Positions 44,288 through 52,292 of a stretch of DNA of 60,977 nucleotides are shown one piece after another. Below the pieces are notes generated by a model. That model searched no databases and had not been told where the DNA came from. It worked only from the letters and a program-made list of their open reading frames with translations. Every line of letters begins with the position of its first letter. Within the stretch, counting starts at the first letter, position 1. The DNA comes from RUG11237 sp045126515 (lineage in GTDB: Bacteria; Bacillota; Clostridia; Lachnospirales; Lachnospiraceae): positions 1-60,977 of the forward strand of contig JBGVOM010000188.1 in NCBI GenBank assembly GCA_045126515.1, in the 5' to 3' direction. The translations under genes were made by a program, and so were the position numbers.

Positions 44288-45541
44288 CTAAACTCTTAAC
44301 AAATCCATGCCTGGATGTGCACCACATCTTCTATAATCATCTGTATATGGATTCACGCCATATTTATGGGATAAAATATCGAACTGCCGGTAAGTTTTAA
44401 TAAAATATTCCAGAGATGGAGTATCCTGATTTTGGAAAATAGCACCTGGAGAAGTTCTCCACACGTTTGCTGCAAGAGCAATTCCGTGAGATATAATTTC
44501 TTCTGCTTCTTCTATCACATTCTTATACGCTTCTTCTTCCGTTTCGAATCCGTTCGGCTTTGCAAGTTCTGTTCCTAATACTACTCCTGAAGAAACATTA
44601 CCTTTTCCAAACACATCCACTGCCGCATACAAGCGACGTTTCCACTCTTCATAACCAATGTGTTTTGCTTTACCAGGGCATATCCACTCAAATTTTTCCT
44701 TGTTCAACACTTCAATGTCTGTGGTGTAAGTCATTAATTTTGTTTCATTATATAAACGTTCTAACTGTCTTTCATTGAACGCTGAAGAAATTAACTGACT
44801 TGGAATTCGTTTTGCACTAAAATTTTCTCCAATTGCTTGAAGTATTTCAATGTAACCATCTAACTCATCATCTAATAATTCTTTGCCGGAAAGAACAGAA
44901 CCCCCAGTCATCATGATACTGGAAAATCTTCCCTTCTGTTTGAATGCTTCCCTGACTGTTTCTGCTATATATTTTACTGGATATCTTTCTTCCGTCTCAC
45001 CACGTTTTATATAATTGGGAGCCATCGGACAATATTTACATCCTTCCTTTGGTGCATCCCAAAAATGGCACCATTGGCACATGTATACATCTATTCTCTG
45101 AGGTCTTGCAGTTGCATAACGGCTCATTGGTTCTCCATTGGATGCCTTTTTATCATAAAAATCAGGTTTTTCCCAATAGCTGACTTCTTCTAATACTTTT
45201 CCCTGATCTGTGATAACAATTTTATCATCCACCACATCTACTATATAAGGATCTCTCTGTGCCTTTTCAGGATCAAAATCAAAGTTAGTGATTAGGTAAG
45301 AACCGTCCCTAAGAATCAGACTCTCAGGAGCGTAATCCTGTGTTGTACGAAATCCCGCAATCGTTCCTACATTTACTTGATGTATTTCCGGATCAATCCG
45401 TTCCTTTGCTGCCTGTGTATAAATTACACCTCTGCGCTGTACATCTACCTTCAACGCCCAAATTGGTGGAACATCCGGATATTTTTCCAAAACTTCTTCT
45501 AAGCTTAATTCTTTTTTTCTCCACTCTTTATCCCGTGCCAT
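44288..45541 (-). CDS. Radical-SAM-like protein with CX9CX2C, copy 1
   Basis: 417 residues, starts with a clear GGAGAGG site. Cys158-x9-Cys168-x2-Cys171 (CHFWDAPKEGCKYC) plus an extra Cys155 (CQWC) absent from copy 2. MMTGGSVLSG and the C-terminal PYTDDYRRCGAHP are shared. N-terminal half (about 1-150) looks like a separate domain before the cluster. It comes 21 bases after metK, whose product is the cofactor of radical-SAM enzymes. Confidence 0.75.
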   Translation of the reverse strand: MARDKEWRKKELSLEEVLEKYPDVPPIWALKVDVQRRGVIYTQAAKERIDPEIHQVNVGTIAGFRTTQDYAPESLILRDGSYLITNFDFDPEKAQRDPYIVDVVDDKIVITDQGKVLEEVSYWEKPDFYDKKASNGEPMSRYATARPQRIDVYMCQWCHFWDAPKEGCKYCPMAPNYIKRGETEERYPVKYIAETVREAFKQKGRFSSIMMTGGSVLSGKELLDDELDGYIEILQAIGENFSAKRIPSQLISSAFNERQLERLYNETKLMTYTTDIEVLNKEKFEWICPGKAKHIGYEEWKRRLYAAVDVFGKGNVSSGVVLGTELAKPNGFETEEEAYKNVIEEAEEIISHGIALAANVWRTSPGAIFQNQDTPSLEYFIKTYRQFDILSHKYGVNPYTDDYRRCGAHPGMDLLRV

Positions 45542-45562
45542 ACTTCAAGACCTCTCCTCTCT

Positions 45563-46741
45563 TTAAAGATTCTTCTTAATTTCTTCCACCTTATTCAACT
45601 GTTCCCAAGGTAAATCAATATCTGTTCTTCCAAAATGTCCATACGCTGCTGTCTGCTTATAAATTGGTCTTCTTAAATCCAAGGCATCAATGATTGCTGC
45701 CGGTCTTAAATCAAATACCTTTTCAATTACTTCCACAATCTTTTCTTCCGGAACGGTTCCTGTTCCAAAAGTGTCTACTGCAATAGATACTGGTTTTGCT
45801 ACACCGATGGCATACGCAAGTTCTACTTCTGCTTTCTTTGCAAGCCCTGCTGCTACTAAGTTCTTTGCCACCCATCTTGCTGCGTAAGCTGCGGAACGGT
45901 CTACCTTTGTCGGATCTTTTCCTGAGAATGCTCCACCGCCATGACGTCCTGTTCCACCGTAGGTATCTACAATAATCTTTCTTCCTGTTAATCCCGCATC
46001 TCCCTGCGGTCCTCCAATTACGAAACGTCCTGTCGGATTAACATAATAAATAGTATCTTTATCCAAAAGCTCTGCCGGAATCACTGGTTCGATTACATAT
46101 TTAATAATGTCCTTGCGAATCTGCTCTAAAGTTATTTCCTCTGCATGCTGGGTAGAAATAACGATAGTATGTACTCTCTTTACATTATTGTTATCATCAA
46201 ATTCTACCGTTACCTGTGACTTTCCATCCGGTCTTAAATAAGGAAGTGTTCCATCCTTTCTCACCTTTGCTAACTGTCTTGTAAGTCGATGTGCAAAGGA
46301 AATAGCAGGTGGTAAGTATTCCGGTGTTTCGTCTGTTGCATATCCAAAGATAATTCCCTGGTCACCTGCACCTGTTCCGAAATCTTCTGTAGCACCTTCC
46401 TGTTTTGATTCGTATGCCTTGTCAACACCAAGCGCAATATCCGGTGACTGCTCATCCAAAGATGTGAGCACTGCAATGGAGTCTGCATCAAAGCCGCCGG
46501 CACTACCGTCATAACCGATTTCCCGAATGGTATCTCTTGCAATTTTTGCGATATCTACATAAGCGCTTGTAGATATTTCTCCAACTACTAATGCCAGCCC
46601 TGTTGCAACTGTGGTTTCTGCCGCAACTCTTGCATGTGGGTCCTGTGCAATTAAAGCGTCTAAAATCGCATCGGATACCTGATCCGCAATTTTATCTGGA
46701 TGTCCTTCTGTTACTGATTCTGATGTAAATAATCTACTCAT
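45563..46741 (-). CDS. metK: S-adenosylmethionine synthetase
   Basis: 392 residues, standard length. Motifs GHPDKIADQVSDAILDA (about 13-29), GAGDQGIIFGYA and the late GGGAFSGKDPTKVDRSAAY are present. Makes SAM from methionine and ATP. Heading the radical-SAM/ABC cluster with a 21-base gap, it can supply SAM in step with demand. No SAM riboswitch was seen upstream, unusual for a Firmicute metK. Confidence 0.97.
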   Translation of the reverse strand: MSRLFTSESVTEGHPDKIADQVSDAILDALIAQDPHARVAAETTVATGLALVVGEISTSAYVDIAKIARDTIREIGYDGSAGGFDADSIAVLTSLDEQSPDIALGVDKAYESKQEGATEDFGTGAGDQGIIFGYATDETPEYLPPAISFAHRLTRQLAKVRKDGTLPYLRPDGKSQVTVEFDDNNNVKRVHTIVISTQHAEEITLEQIRKDIIKYVIEPVIPAELLDKDTIYYVNPTGRFVIGGPQGDAGLTGRKIIVDTYGGTGRHGGGAFSGKDPTKVDRSAAYAARWVAKNLVAAGLAKKAEVELAYAIGVAKPVSIAVDTFGTGTVPEEKIVEVIEKVFDLRPAAIIDALDLRRPIYKQTAAYGHFGRTDIDLPWEQLNKVEEIKKNL

Positions 46742-46828
46742 AATTTATCTTCCTCTCTTATTTCATAATTCAAATTAATTTTCTTATCTGTTTATCTTTT
46801 CTATTCTGTTATTATCTATTACCTTATT

Positions 46829-46924
46829 CTATAAAGATGTGAAGCAACAATTTTTTCTCTCCTCTGTTGAAATGCATCTGCATTGCGTCCGTCTTTTCCA
46901 ATAACTGGTTGTCTGCTCTTTCAT
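46829..46924 (-). CDS. Possible 31-residue cysteine-rich leader peptide of metK
   Basis: ATG preceded by AAGGAG at 9 bases; the encoded peptide has four cysteines (TQCRCIS and KNCCF) in 31 residues and lies between the promoter and metK. It may be a sulfur-sensing attenuation leader or simply chance coding. Confidence 0.35.
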   Translation of the reverse strand: MKEQTTSYWKRRTQCRCISTEERKNCCFTSL

Positions 46925-46992
46925 ACTTTTTCTCTCCTTATTGTGTATTTAAGGAATCTGGTTTTTATTTCCTTTTCTTCCTTACAACGCAA

Positions 46993-46998
46993 ATTATA
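46993..46998 (-). promoter_or_regulatory. Probable metK -10 element
   Basis: TATAAT on the minus strand about 250 bases before metK. No good -35 is present, which would fit an activated promoter; a cre-like site lies centred about 43 bases upstream of the -10. Confidence 0.4.
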
Positions 46999-47031
46999 TC
47001 CTAGTTTTCCTATCTAATCTATATGAATATT

Positions 47032-47045
47032 TGAAATCGTTTACA
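47032..47045. promoter_or_regulatory. cre-like operator 1
   Basis: TGAAATCGTTTACA fully matches the CcpA cre consensus TGWAANCGNTNWCA. It lies just upstream of the probable metK promoter, where CcpA-type proteins usually activate. The LacI-family protein encoded at 47339-48415 is an alternative binder. Confidence 0.6.
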
Positions 47046-47062
47046 CGTTTTTTCAATTCAAG

Positions 47063-47103
47063 CAAAAAAACTATAAAAAACGCTAAGATTTTCCATAGTT
47101 TTT
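47063..47103 (-). terminator. Terminator after the LacI-family gene
   Basis: AAAAACTAT/ATAGTTTTT stem with inner AAAA/TTTT pairing, followed by a T run on the minus strand; lies between the two cre-like sites. Confidence 0.6.
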
Positions 47104-47123
47104 AGTCAAAAACTTCTTATTTG

Positions 47124-47137
47124 TGAAATCGTTTACA
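47124..47137. promoter_or_regulatory. cre-like operator 2
   Basis: Second exact copy of TGAAATCGTTTACA, 92 bases from the first (about nine helical turns). The pair could be bridged by looping. Confidence 0.55.
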
Positions 47138-47257
47138 TCTTACTTTTTCCTTTAAATATAAGGGGTTTCACACAGTTCCATTTCATTTTGGAGTTTGCAC
47201 TGTACAGTGAGTAGCAAATGAAATAGTCTTATTCAGATTTGCTGTTTCTCAAGAACA

Positions 47258-47313
47258 GCAAATAGCCGATACAATTCTCTGCCTTTCTGCGAAAAATTGT
47301 ATCGGCTATTTGC
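47258..47313. repeat. Palindromic element C (shortened relative of A and B)
   Basis: Perfect 19-bp arms (47258-47276, 47295-47313) keep the outer part of the A/B hairpin; the left inner arm and loop are lost but the right inner GCCTTTCTGCG remains. Right flank GCGTCC matches B. An overlapping hairpin (ATTTGCTGTT/AACAGCAAAT) competes with it. Lies in a 597-base region between metK and the LacI-family gene that otherwise holds the leader, promoter and operators listed here. Confidence 0.8.
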
Positions 47314-47338
47314 GTCCTGCCAACTGTCAAGACTTATT

Positions 47339-48415
47339 TTAAATGTAATACTCACACCATCCGCTTTCATCTGCCGGCATACAGCTGCTTCGCACCACCA
47401 GTTTTCCTTCCAATTCTGTGCGTACAACGCTTTTGTGACCACCACTCATGCGGTCAATCAGTAAATATATGGCAAACTTCCCCATTTCTTCCCTTGGAAG
47501 CCTGACCGTGGTAAGCATAGGCTTTGTATACTGAGCTTCCTCAATATCATCACTGGAAATAACAGACGGTATGTAGTAAAGATTTTTAAACTTACCTAAA
47601 CATTTTAACATTCCAATTGCAGTAATATCATTGGCACAATAAATAGCGGTGGGGTAATCTCCCGACTGCAACATTTGTTTCATCACTTCATAACCTTCTG
47701 CTTCTGTCTGCTTTGTTTCTATTACATAATTTCCATCACATTCGATTCCATGCCTTTGCAGAGTGTCAATAAACCCCTTATATCTTGCTTCATTATGACA
47801 TTCTCCCACATAACCAATACTCTTATGCCCAAGTTCAATCAAATATTCCACTGCAGTTGATGCCACCTTATATCCGTCACACAATACCTCATCCACTTCA
47901 TTATTGGTGGAATTTCTGTTGATAGAAACCACACTCTTATATTTGGTCTTTAATTTTTTTAATGCAATTTTATTGCATTTTCCAACAATAATCAAACCAT
48001 CACATTTTTCATCCGGTTCATCATGCATATCTTCTATAATTTGATCCAGATTTTCTGTCCTGCATTTTCTATCATTAGAAAACACCGACATATACATGAC
48101 CTTAGATAAAATACATGACTGCTTGTGTATTTCACTTTCTATCACTCGCAAAAGCTCTGTAAAAAAAGGATCTGACTTCGACACATCAATACGGGTCATT
48201 AATACATGTATATAGTATGTTTTTTCTTTTTCCGGTGTAATGCCCTTTTTCAGATTACGTGCTGCTTCATTTGGAACATAATTCATCTCTATGGCAAGTT
48301 TCCAGATTTTATCCCTCACCTGCGGAGAGGAACATTTGTAATTTGGGTTATTTAACACTCTCGATACAGTAGCCGTAGACACTCCTACCTTCTGAGCGAT
48401 TTTTTTCAGTGACAT
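47339..48415 (-). CDS. LacI-family transcriptional regulator
   Basis: 358 residues from the ATG at 48415. Helix-turn-helix MSLKKIAQKVGVSTATVSRV (1-20) with a hinge helix, then a periplasmic-binding-like effector domain of the DUF/sugar type (HVLMTRIDVSKSDPFF; YVGECHNEARYKGF; AIYCANDITAIGML). The start lies inside the C-terminal coding part of tcdA, a 68-base out-of-frame overlap. It may bind the cre-like sites downstream and so control metK. Confidence 0.88.
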   Translation of the reverse strand: MSLKKIAQKVGVSTATVSRVLNNPNYKCSSPQVRDKIWKLAIEMNYVPNEAARNLKKGITPEKEKTYYIHVLMTRIDVSKSDPFFTELLRVIESEIHKQSCILSKVMYMSVFSNDRKCRTENLDQIIEDMHDEPDEKCDGLIIVGKCNKIALKKLKTKYKSVVSINRNSTNNEVDEVLCDGYKVASTAVEYLIELGHKSIGYVGECHNEARYKGFIDTLQRHGIECDGNYVIETKQTEAEGYEVMKQMLQSGDYPTAIYCANDITAIGMLKCLGKFKNLYYIPSVISSDDIEEAQYTKPMLTTVRLPREEMGKFAIYLLIDRMSGGHKSVVRTELEGKLVVRSSCMPADESGWCEYYI

Positions 48416-49196
48416 AATTCTCACTCTCTTTCTGTTTATTTTCACTTTCTGTAATATCTTTCACAATTTCTGCTGCCATCATTAATCCGGCTACAGAAGG
48501 CACAAATGCAAGACTCCCCGGTATATCCCTGCGTTCCGTACATTTATGTTTTGTATTTGGAGGACAGATACAGTTTGTCCTGCAACTGATAGACATATCC
48601 TCAAATGGTCTGGTTGGTTTTTCAGTAGAATACACTACTTTCAATTTTTTTACATTGCGTTTTCGCAATTCCCTGCGCATTACTTTTGCTAACGGACACA
48701 TAGTAGTCTGGTAAATATCAGCTACCTTAAACTTAGATGGATCTTTTTTATTTCCAGCCCCCATGCAACTGATAATAGGAACTCCTGCTTCCTGTGCTTT
48801 CATAATAATATCAATCTTTGCAGTCACTGTATCTACTGCATCAACCACGTAAGAATATTCTTGAAAATCAAATTCACCGGCTGTTTCCGGCAGATAAAAG
48901 CATTTATGTACATATACCTTTGCCTGGGGATTGATTTCTAAAATACGTTCTTTCATCACGTCTGCCTTATATTTTCCTACAGTACTTCTAGTGGCAATAA
49001 TCTGTCGATTGATATTTGTAAGACAAATTTTGTCATCATCAATCAAATCAAACGCACCTATGCCGCTTCTTGCCAGTGCTTCTACCACATATCCCCCAAC
49101 TCCGCCAATTCCAAATACCGCAACTCTTGCCTGTTCTAATTCCTCCATTGCTGTTTTCCCAAGCAATAATTCGGAACGAGAAAATTGATTTAACAT
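48348..49196 (-). CDS. tcdA: tRNA threonylcarbamoyladenosine dehydratase
   Basis: About 282 residues from the ATG at 49196 (GGAG about 11 bases upstream). E1-like fold: GIGGVGGYVVEALARSG, DDDKICLTNINRQI, and GAGNKKDPSKF; cysteines CRTNCICP. It cyclises t6A to ct6A at position 37 of tRNAs. The final 30 residues look unconserved and are encoded where the LacI-family helix-turn-helix is read in another frame. Confidence 0.9.
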   Translation of the reverse strand: MLNQFSRSELLLGKTAMEELEQARVAVFGIGGVGGYVVEALARSGIGAFDLIDDDKICLTNINRQIIATRSTVGKYKADVMKERILEINPQAKVYVHKCFYLPETAGEFDFQEYSYVVDAVDTVTAKIDIIMKAQEAGVPIISCMGAGNKKDPSKFKVADIYQTTMCPLAKVMRRELRKRNVKKLKVVYSTEKPTRPFEDMSISCRTNCICPPNTKHKCTERRDIPGSLAFVPSVAGLMMAAEIVKDITESENKQKESENYVTEKNRSEGRSVYGYCIESVK

Positions 49197-49323
49197 AACT
49201 TCTACTTCTCCATTCTTTTTTTCTATTTCCATTTGGCACAATCCATATCACTATTTTCCTATGTGTTTACTAGGATTATAAAACAAAAAAAGAAACCGGT
49301 CAAGTACCACAACTTTAAACACT

Positions 49324-49370
49324 AAAATCCCAGTAAAATCGCACATAAGCATAATTTCACTGGGATTTTA
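49324..49370 (-). terminator. rnpB terminator
   Basis: AAAATCCCAGT/ACTGGGATTTT stem extended by AAAT/ATTT, 14-base loop, then TTTTAG on the minus strand; immediately after RNase P RNA. Confidence 0.85.
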
Positions 49371-49383
49371 TACACAAAATATA

Positions 49384-49736
49384 GTAAGCAAGACGATAAG
49401 CCGGGTTATGTCGTGAATCATCATCTATCTAGGACTGTCGTCACCAACAGCCTCCAGCAACCAACCTAGGACCGACGGGCCGCCGTATGTCCAAATTCGG
49501 TTTTGCTTCGAGTGGGGTTTACATATGCCCTACGTGTTACCACACAGGCGGTAGTCCCTTACACTGCCCTTCCACCCTTACCATACTGTAATTACAATAT
49601 GGCGGTACATTTCTGTTGCACTAGCCTTGGAGTCACCTCCACCAGACGTTATCTGGCACCCTGCCCTGCGAAGCCCGGACTTTCCTCACCTGCGGTCTTT
49701 CGACACTTGCAGCTGCGATGATTTATCTTACTTACC
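49384..49736 (-). ncRNA. rnpB: RNase P RNA
   Basis: About 353 bases on the minus strand. Conserved GAGGAAAGTCCGGGC, GGTAAGGGTGGAAGGGCAG-like P4-adjacent elements and a late CATAACCCGGCTTATCG pairing region are recognisable as bacterial type A. The 5' GTAAGTAAGATAA pairs with the 3' end to form P1. It is the catalytic subunit for tRNA 5' maturation. Confidence 0.96.
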
Positions 49737-49741
49737 AAATT

Positions 49742-49770
49742 ATCATAACGGAAAAACAAATTACTGTCAA
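49742..49770 (-). promoter_or_regulatory. rnpB promoter
   Basis: TTGACA (49765-49770), 17-base spacer, TATGAT (49742-49747) on the minus strand, placing the start of transcription near 49736. Confidence 0.85.
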
Positions 49771-49796
49771 CCCGAAAAACCTGAATCGTTACATAT

Positions 49797-51470
49797 CTAC
49801 ACTTTAAAGCAGCTTCCACCAATAAATTCCCGAATAATGGAATTGTTTGGAACTGCCTCACTGCTGATACCCAGAAAATAATCCAAAAACTTCAAAAGAC
49901 GCTTTGCTTCCGGATATTCTTTATCTTCGGGTTTGATGCTGAATAAGAGTGGCTCTGCATACTGTTTTAATACAGATAACTCATAAATTAATGCCGAATT
50001 AAACATGGCATCAGCTTCTTCCTGATATGGGAAAATATTTTTCTCTTCGCCACGTCTTACAGAGTACCACATACCAATCGTTGTTTTTGCATCAGAACCT
50101 CTCGTTCTGGCGTCTCTTACCATCCTTCGTATAAGTCGTCCATCTGTAGTAGGAATTCTGTTGTGCTCATCTACGTTTAACTGTGTCAGTGCACTAATAT
50201 AAATCTTATATTTGCTTTCCCTCGGCAGAGAATAGGATAATTTGTCATTTAATCCATGAATACCCTCGATTACAAGAATGTCTTCTTCTCCAAGTTCCAT
50301 GTAATCGCCTTTATACTCTCTTTTTCCTGACTTAAAATTAAAAGAAGGAATTTCCACACGTTCTCCTGCAAGCAGTGCATTCATATCCTTATTAAACTGC
50401 TCTACATCAATTGCCTCCAGGCATTCAAAATCATAATTTCCAAACTCATCCTTTGGGGTAAATTCTCTATCCTTAAAATAATTATCCAATGCCAACGGAT
50501 GTGGTTTCATTCCATGTGCCAGAAGCTGAATAGACAATCTATGGGAAAAAGTAGTTTTTCCCGAGGAGGAAGGTCCGGCAATCATAACAAATTTCTTATC
50601 GGAACACTTACAGATTTCCTCTGCAATTTCAGCAATCTTCTTTTCCTGCAAAGCCTCCTGCACCAACATTAACTGTGCCATATTTCCTTCTACAATTTTG
50701 TCATTCAAAGCGCCAACGGTGCTTACATCCAACATTTCGCCCCACTTTTCAGCCTCTTTTAATACACCAAAAAGCTTTTTACGTGGTTTAAATTCCGGCA
50801 CAGTTCTCATATCTTCACTGGTTGGAAGTTGCAACACAAAGCCTTCATCAAACTGTATCAGCTCAAAATATTTCACATAACCGGCATCCGGCAACATATA
50901 TCCATAAAAATAATCTTCAAAACTGCTCATACTGTAGATATTTACACTGGATACACGACGATAACGGAATAATCTTTCTTTATCCTTCATGCCATATTTC
51001 TTAAATAAAGCTACTGCTTCCCTTGTAGGAATGTTTTTCTTGTTAATAGGAATTTTTTCTTCCGACAGCTTTCTCATACGAACCGCTACTTTATCTAAAA
51101 ATTCCTGTGTAAGCTGTACGGTTCCTTTCATTGTACAATACAATCCTTTGTCTACAGAAAAGTCTACCATAATTTTTTCGATTTCTCCCGCTTCTGTCAT
51201 CTCCGCCACATCATACATGGCCTTTAACATCAGCAGTGTAGCACTTCTCTTATAGGCCTTATGGCCGGCATCATCTGCAGTAGTTACAAAAGTGAGCGTA
51301 CAATCCTCTGCCGCCAGTTTGTTTAACTCCTGTAAATTATGGCCTACCATAACCAGAGCGATATCCTCTTTATAATCTTTTTGGAAATCTGCCGCTATTT
51401 CTCTATACGATGTACCACGACTATATTCTTTTACCTTTTCCCCTACCGTTACCTTTATTGTGGATTTCAT
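49797..51470 (-). CDS. TGS-domain nucleoside kinase (uridine kinase-like)
   Basis: 557 residues. N-terminal TGS-like and threonyl-tRNA-synthetase-editing-like region (about 1-190) joined to a P-loop uridine kinase (GPSSSGKTTFSHRL, about 300-313; FEGI-type VIEGIHGLND). Phosphorylates a nucleoside such as uridine, but the role of the N-terminal half is not settled for this family. Last gene of the dgt-dnaG-rpoD operon. Confidence 0.85.
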   Translation of the reverse strand: MKSTIKVTVGEKVKEYSRGTSYREIAADFQKDYKEDIALVMVGHNLQELNKLAAEDCTLTFVTTADDAGHKAYKRSATLLMLKAMYDVAEMTEAGEIEKIMVDFSVDKGLYCTMKGTVQLTQEFLDKVAVRMRKLSEEKIPINKKNIPTREAVALFKKYGMKDKERLFRYRRVSSVNIYSMSSFEDYFYGYMLPDAGYVKYFELIQFDEGFVLQLPTSEDMRTVPEFKPRKKLFGVLKEAEKWGEMLDVSTVGALNDKIVEGNMAQLMLVQEALQEKKIAEIAEEICKCSDKKFVMIAGPSSSGKTTFSHRLSIQLLAHGMKPHPLALDNYFKDREFTPKDEFGNYDFECLEAIDVEQFNKDMNALLAGERVEIPSFNFKSGKREYKGDYMELGEEDILVIEGIHGLNDKLSYSLPRESKYKIYISALTQLNVDEHNRIPTTDGRLIRRMVRDARTRGSDAKTTIGMWYSVRRGEEKNIFPYQEEADAMFNSALIYELSVLKQYAEPLLFSIKPEDKEYPEAKRLLKFLDYFLGISSEAVPNNSIIREFIGGSCFKV

Positions 51471-51489
51471 AAAAATACCCCCTTTGCCT

Positions 51490-52272
51490 CTACATATACC
51501 AAAATGGATTCTTATTTACAGCATGATAAATCTCAACTCCGTTGCATTCCCCTTCTAAATATTTTACCACATATGGAACAAAAATATGCTCTAACCCATA
51601 ATGCCCGGCATCAATAATTGTCAATCCCTTGGCCATGGCGTCAATTCCTTCATGATGATCAATATCACCGGTAATCAACACCTCAACCCCTGATTTTACT
51701 GCATAATCAATAACACTTTTCCCTGAACCCGGGGAAATCCCAGCCGTCTGCACCTTCCGCAGTGGCTCTCCAAAGATTTTCACCTGTTCTAAGCCAAACT
51801 GTTCTTTTACCAGTTCTGCCACCTGACTTACTGTCATTTCCTCCGGTAACAAACCTGCTTTCCCTATTCCGGCTTTTCCGGTTTCACCCTCATAAGTCAC
51901 TTCCAGCACACTTCTGGTTGTTAAACCAATCCTGTCTGCCGCCAGATCCGCCATATGAGTCACATCAAAATTTGTGTGCATGGCATAGTAAGAAATCTCA
52001 TTTGCCATCATTTTCACAATGCGTCTTCCGATAAAATCATCTGTAGTAATCTTTTTCATAGCCGAAAAAATCAATGGATGATGGGTAACAATCATATCTG
52101 CCCCCATAAGAATTGCTTCATCCACCACTTCGTCGGTGGCATCTACTGCTACATATATTTTTGACACCTGTTTCTTTCTGTTTCCTATGAGCAATCCTAC
52201 ATTATCCCAGCTTTCTGCATAAAAACAAGGCGATAATGTTTCCAGCCTTGAAATCACTTCATTACATTCCAT
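51490..52272 (-). CDS. Nif3-like dinuclear metal centre protein
   Basis: 260 residues with DNVGLLIG, VTHHPLIFSAMKK and the C-terminal GDIDHHEGIDA carrying the metal ligands. Members form hexamers and have been linked to GTP cyclohydrolase-type or DNA-related hydrolysis, but the role is uncertain. Sits directly after trmK, a very common arrangement in Firmicutes. Confidence 0.88.
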   Translation of the reverse strand: MECNEVISRLETLSPCFYAESWDNVGLLIGNRKKQVSKIYVAVDATDEVVDEAILMGADMIVTHHPLIFSAMKKITTDDFIGRRIVKMMANEISYYAMHTNFDVTHMADLAADRIGLTTRSVLEVTYEGETGKAGIGKAGLLPEEMTVSQVAELVKEQFGLEQVKIFGEPLRKVQTAGISPGSGKSVIDYAVKSGVEVLITGDIDHHEGIDAMAKGLTIIDAGHYGLEHIFVPYVVKYLEGECNGVEIYHAVNKNPFWYM

Positions 52273-52292
52273 CCTTGTTGCCTCCTTGCTGC

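Noticed and set aside
46742..47338. SAM riboswitch upstream of metK
   Set aside because: I looked for the SAM-I core and its terminator on the minus strand. The conserved joining sequences are missing; only the cre-like sites, a hairpin and a short ORF are visible.
47233..47445. 70-codon minus-strand ORF at the end of the LacI-family gene
   Set aside because: It overlaps the regulator in another frame and runs through palindromic element C; no ribosome site and no plausible protein.
49503..49881. ORFs on both strands across 49.5-49.9 kb
   Set aside because: This interval is RNase P RNA with its own promoter and terminator; the ORFs are incidental.
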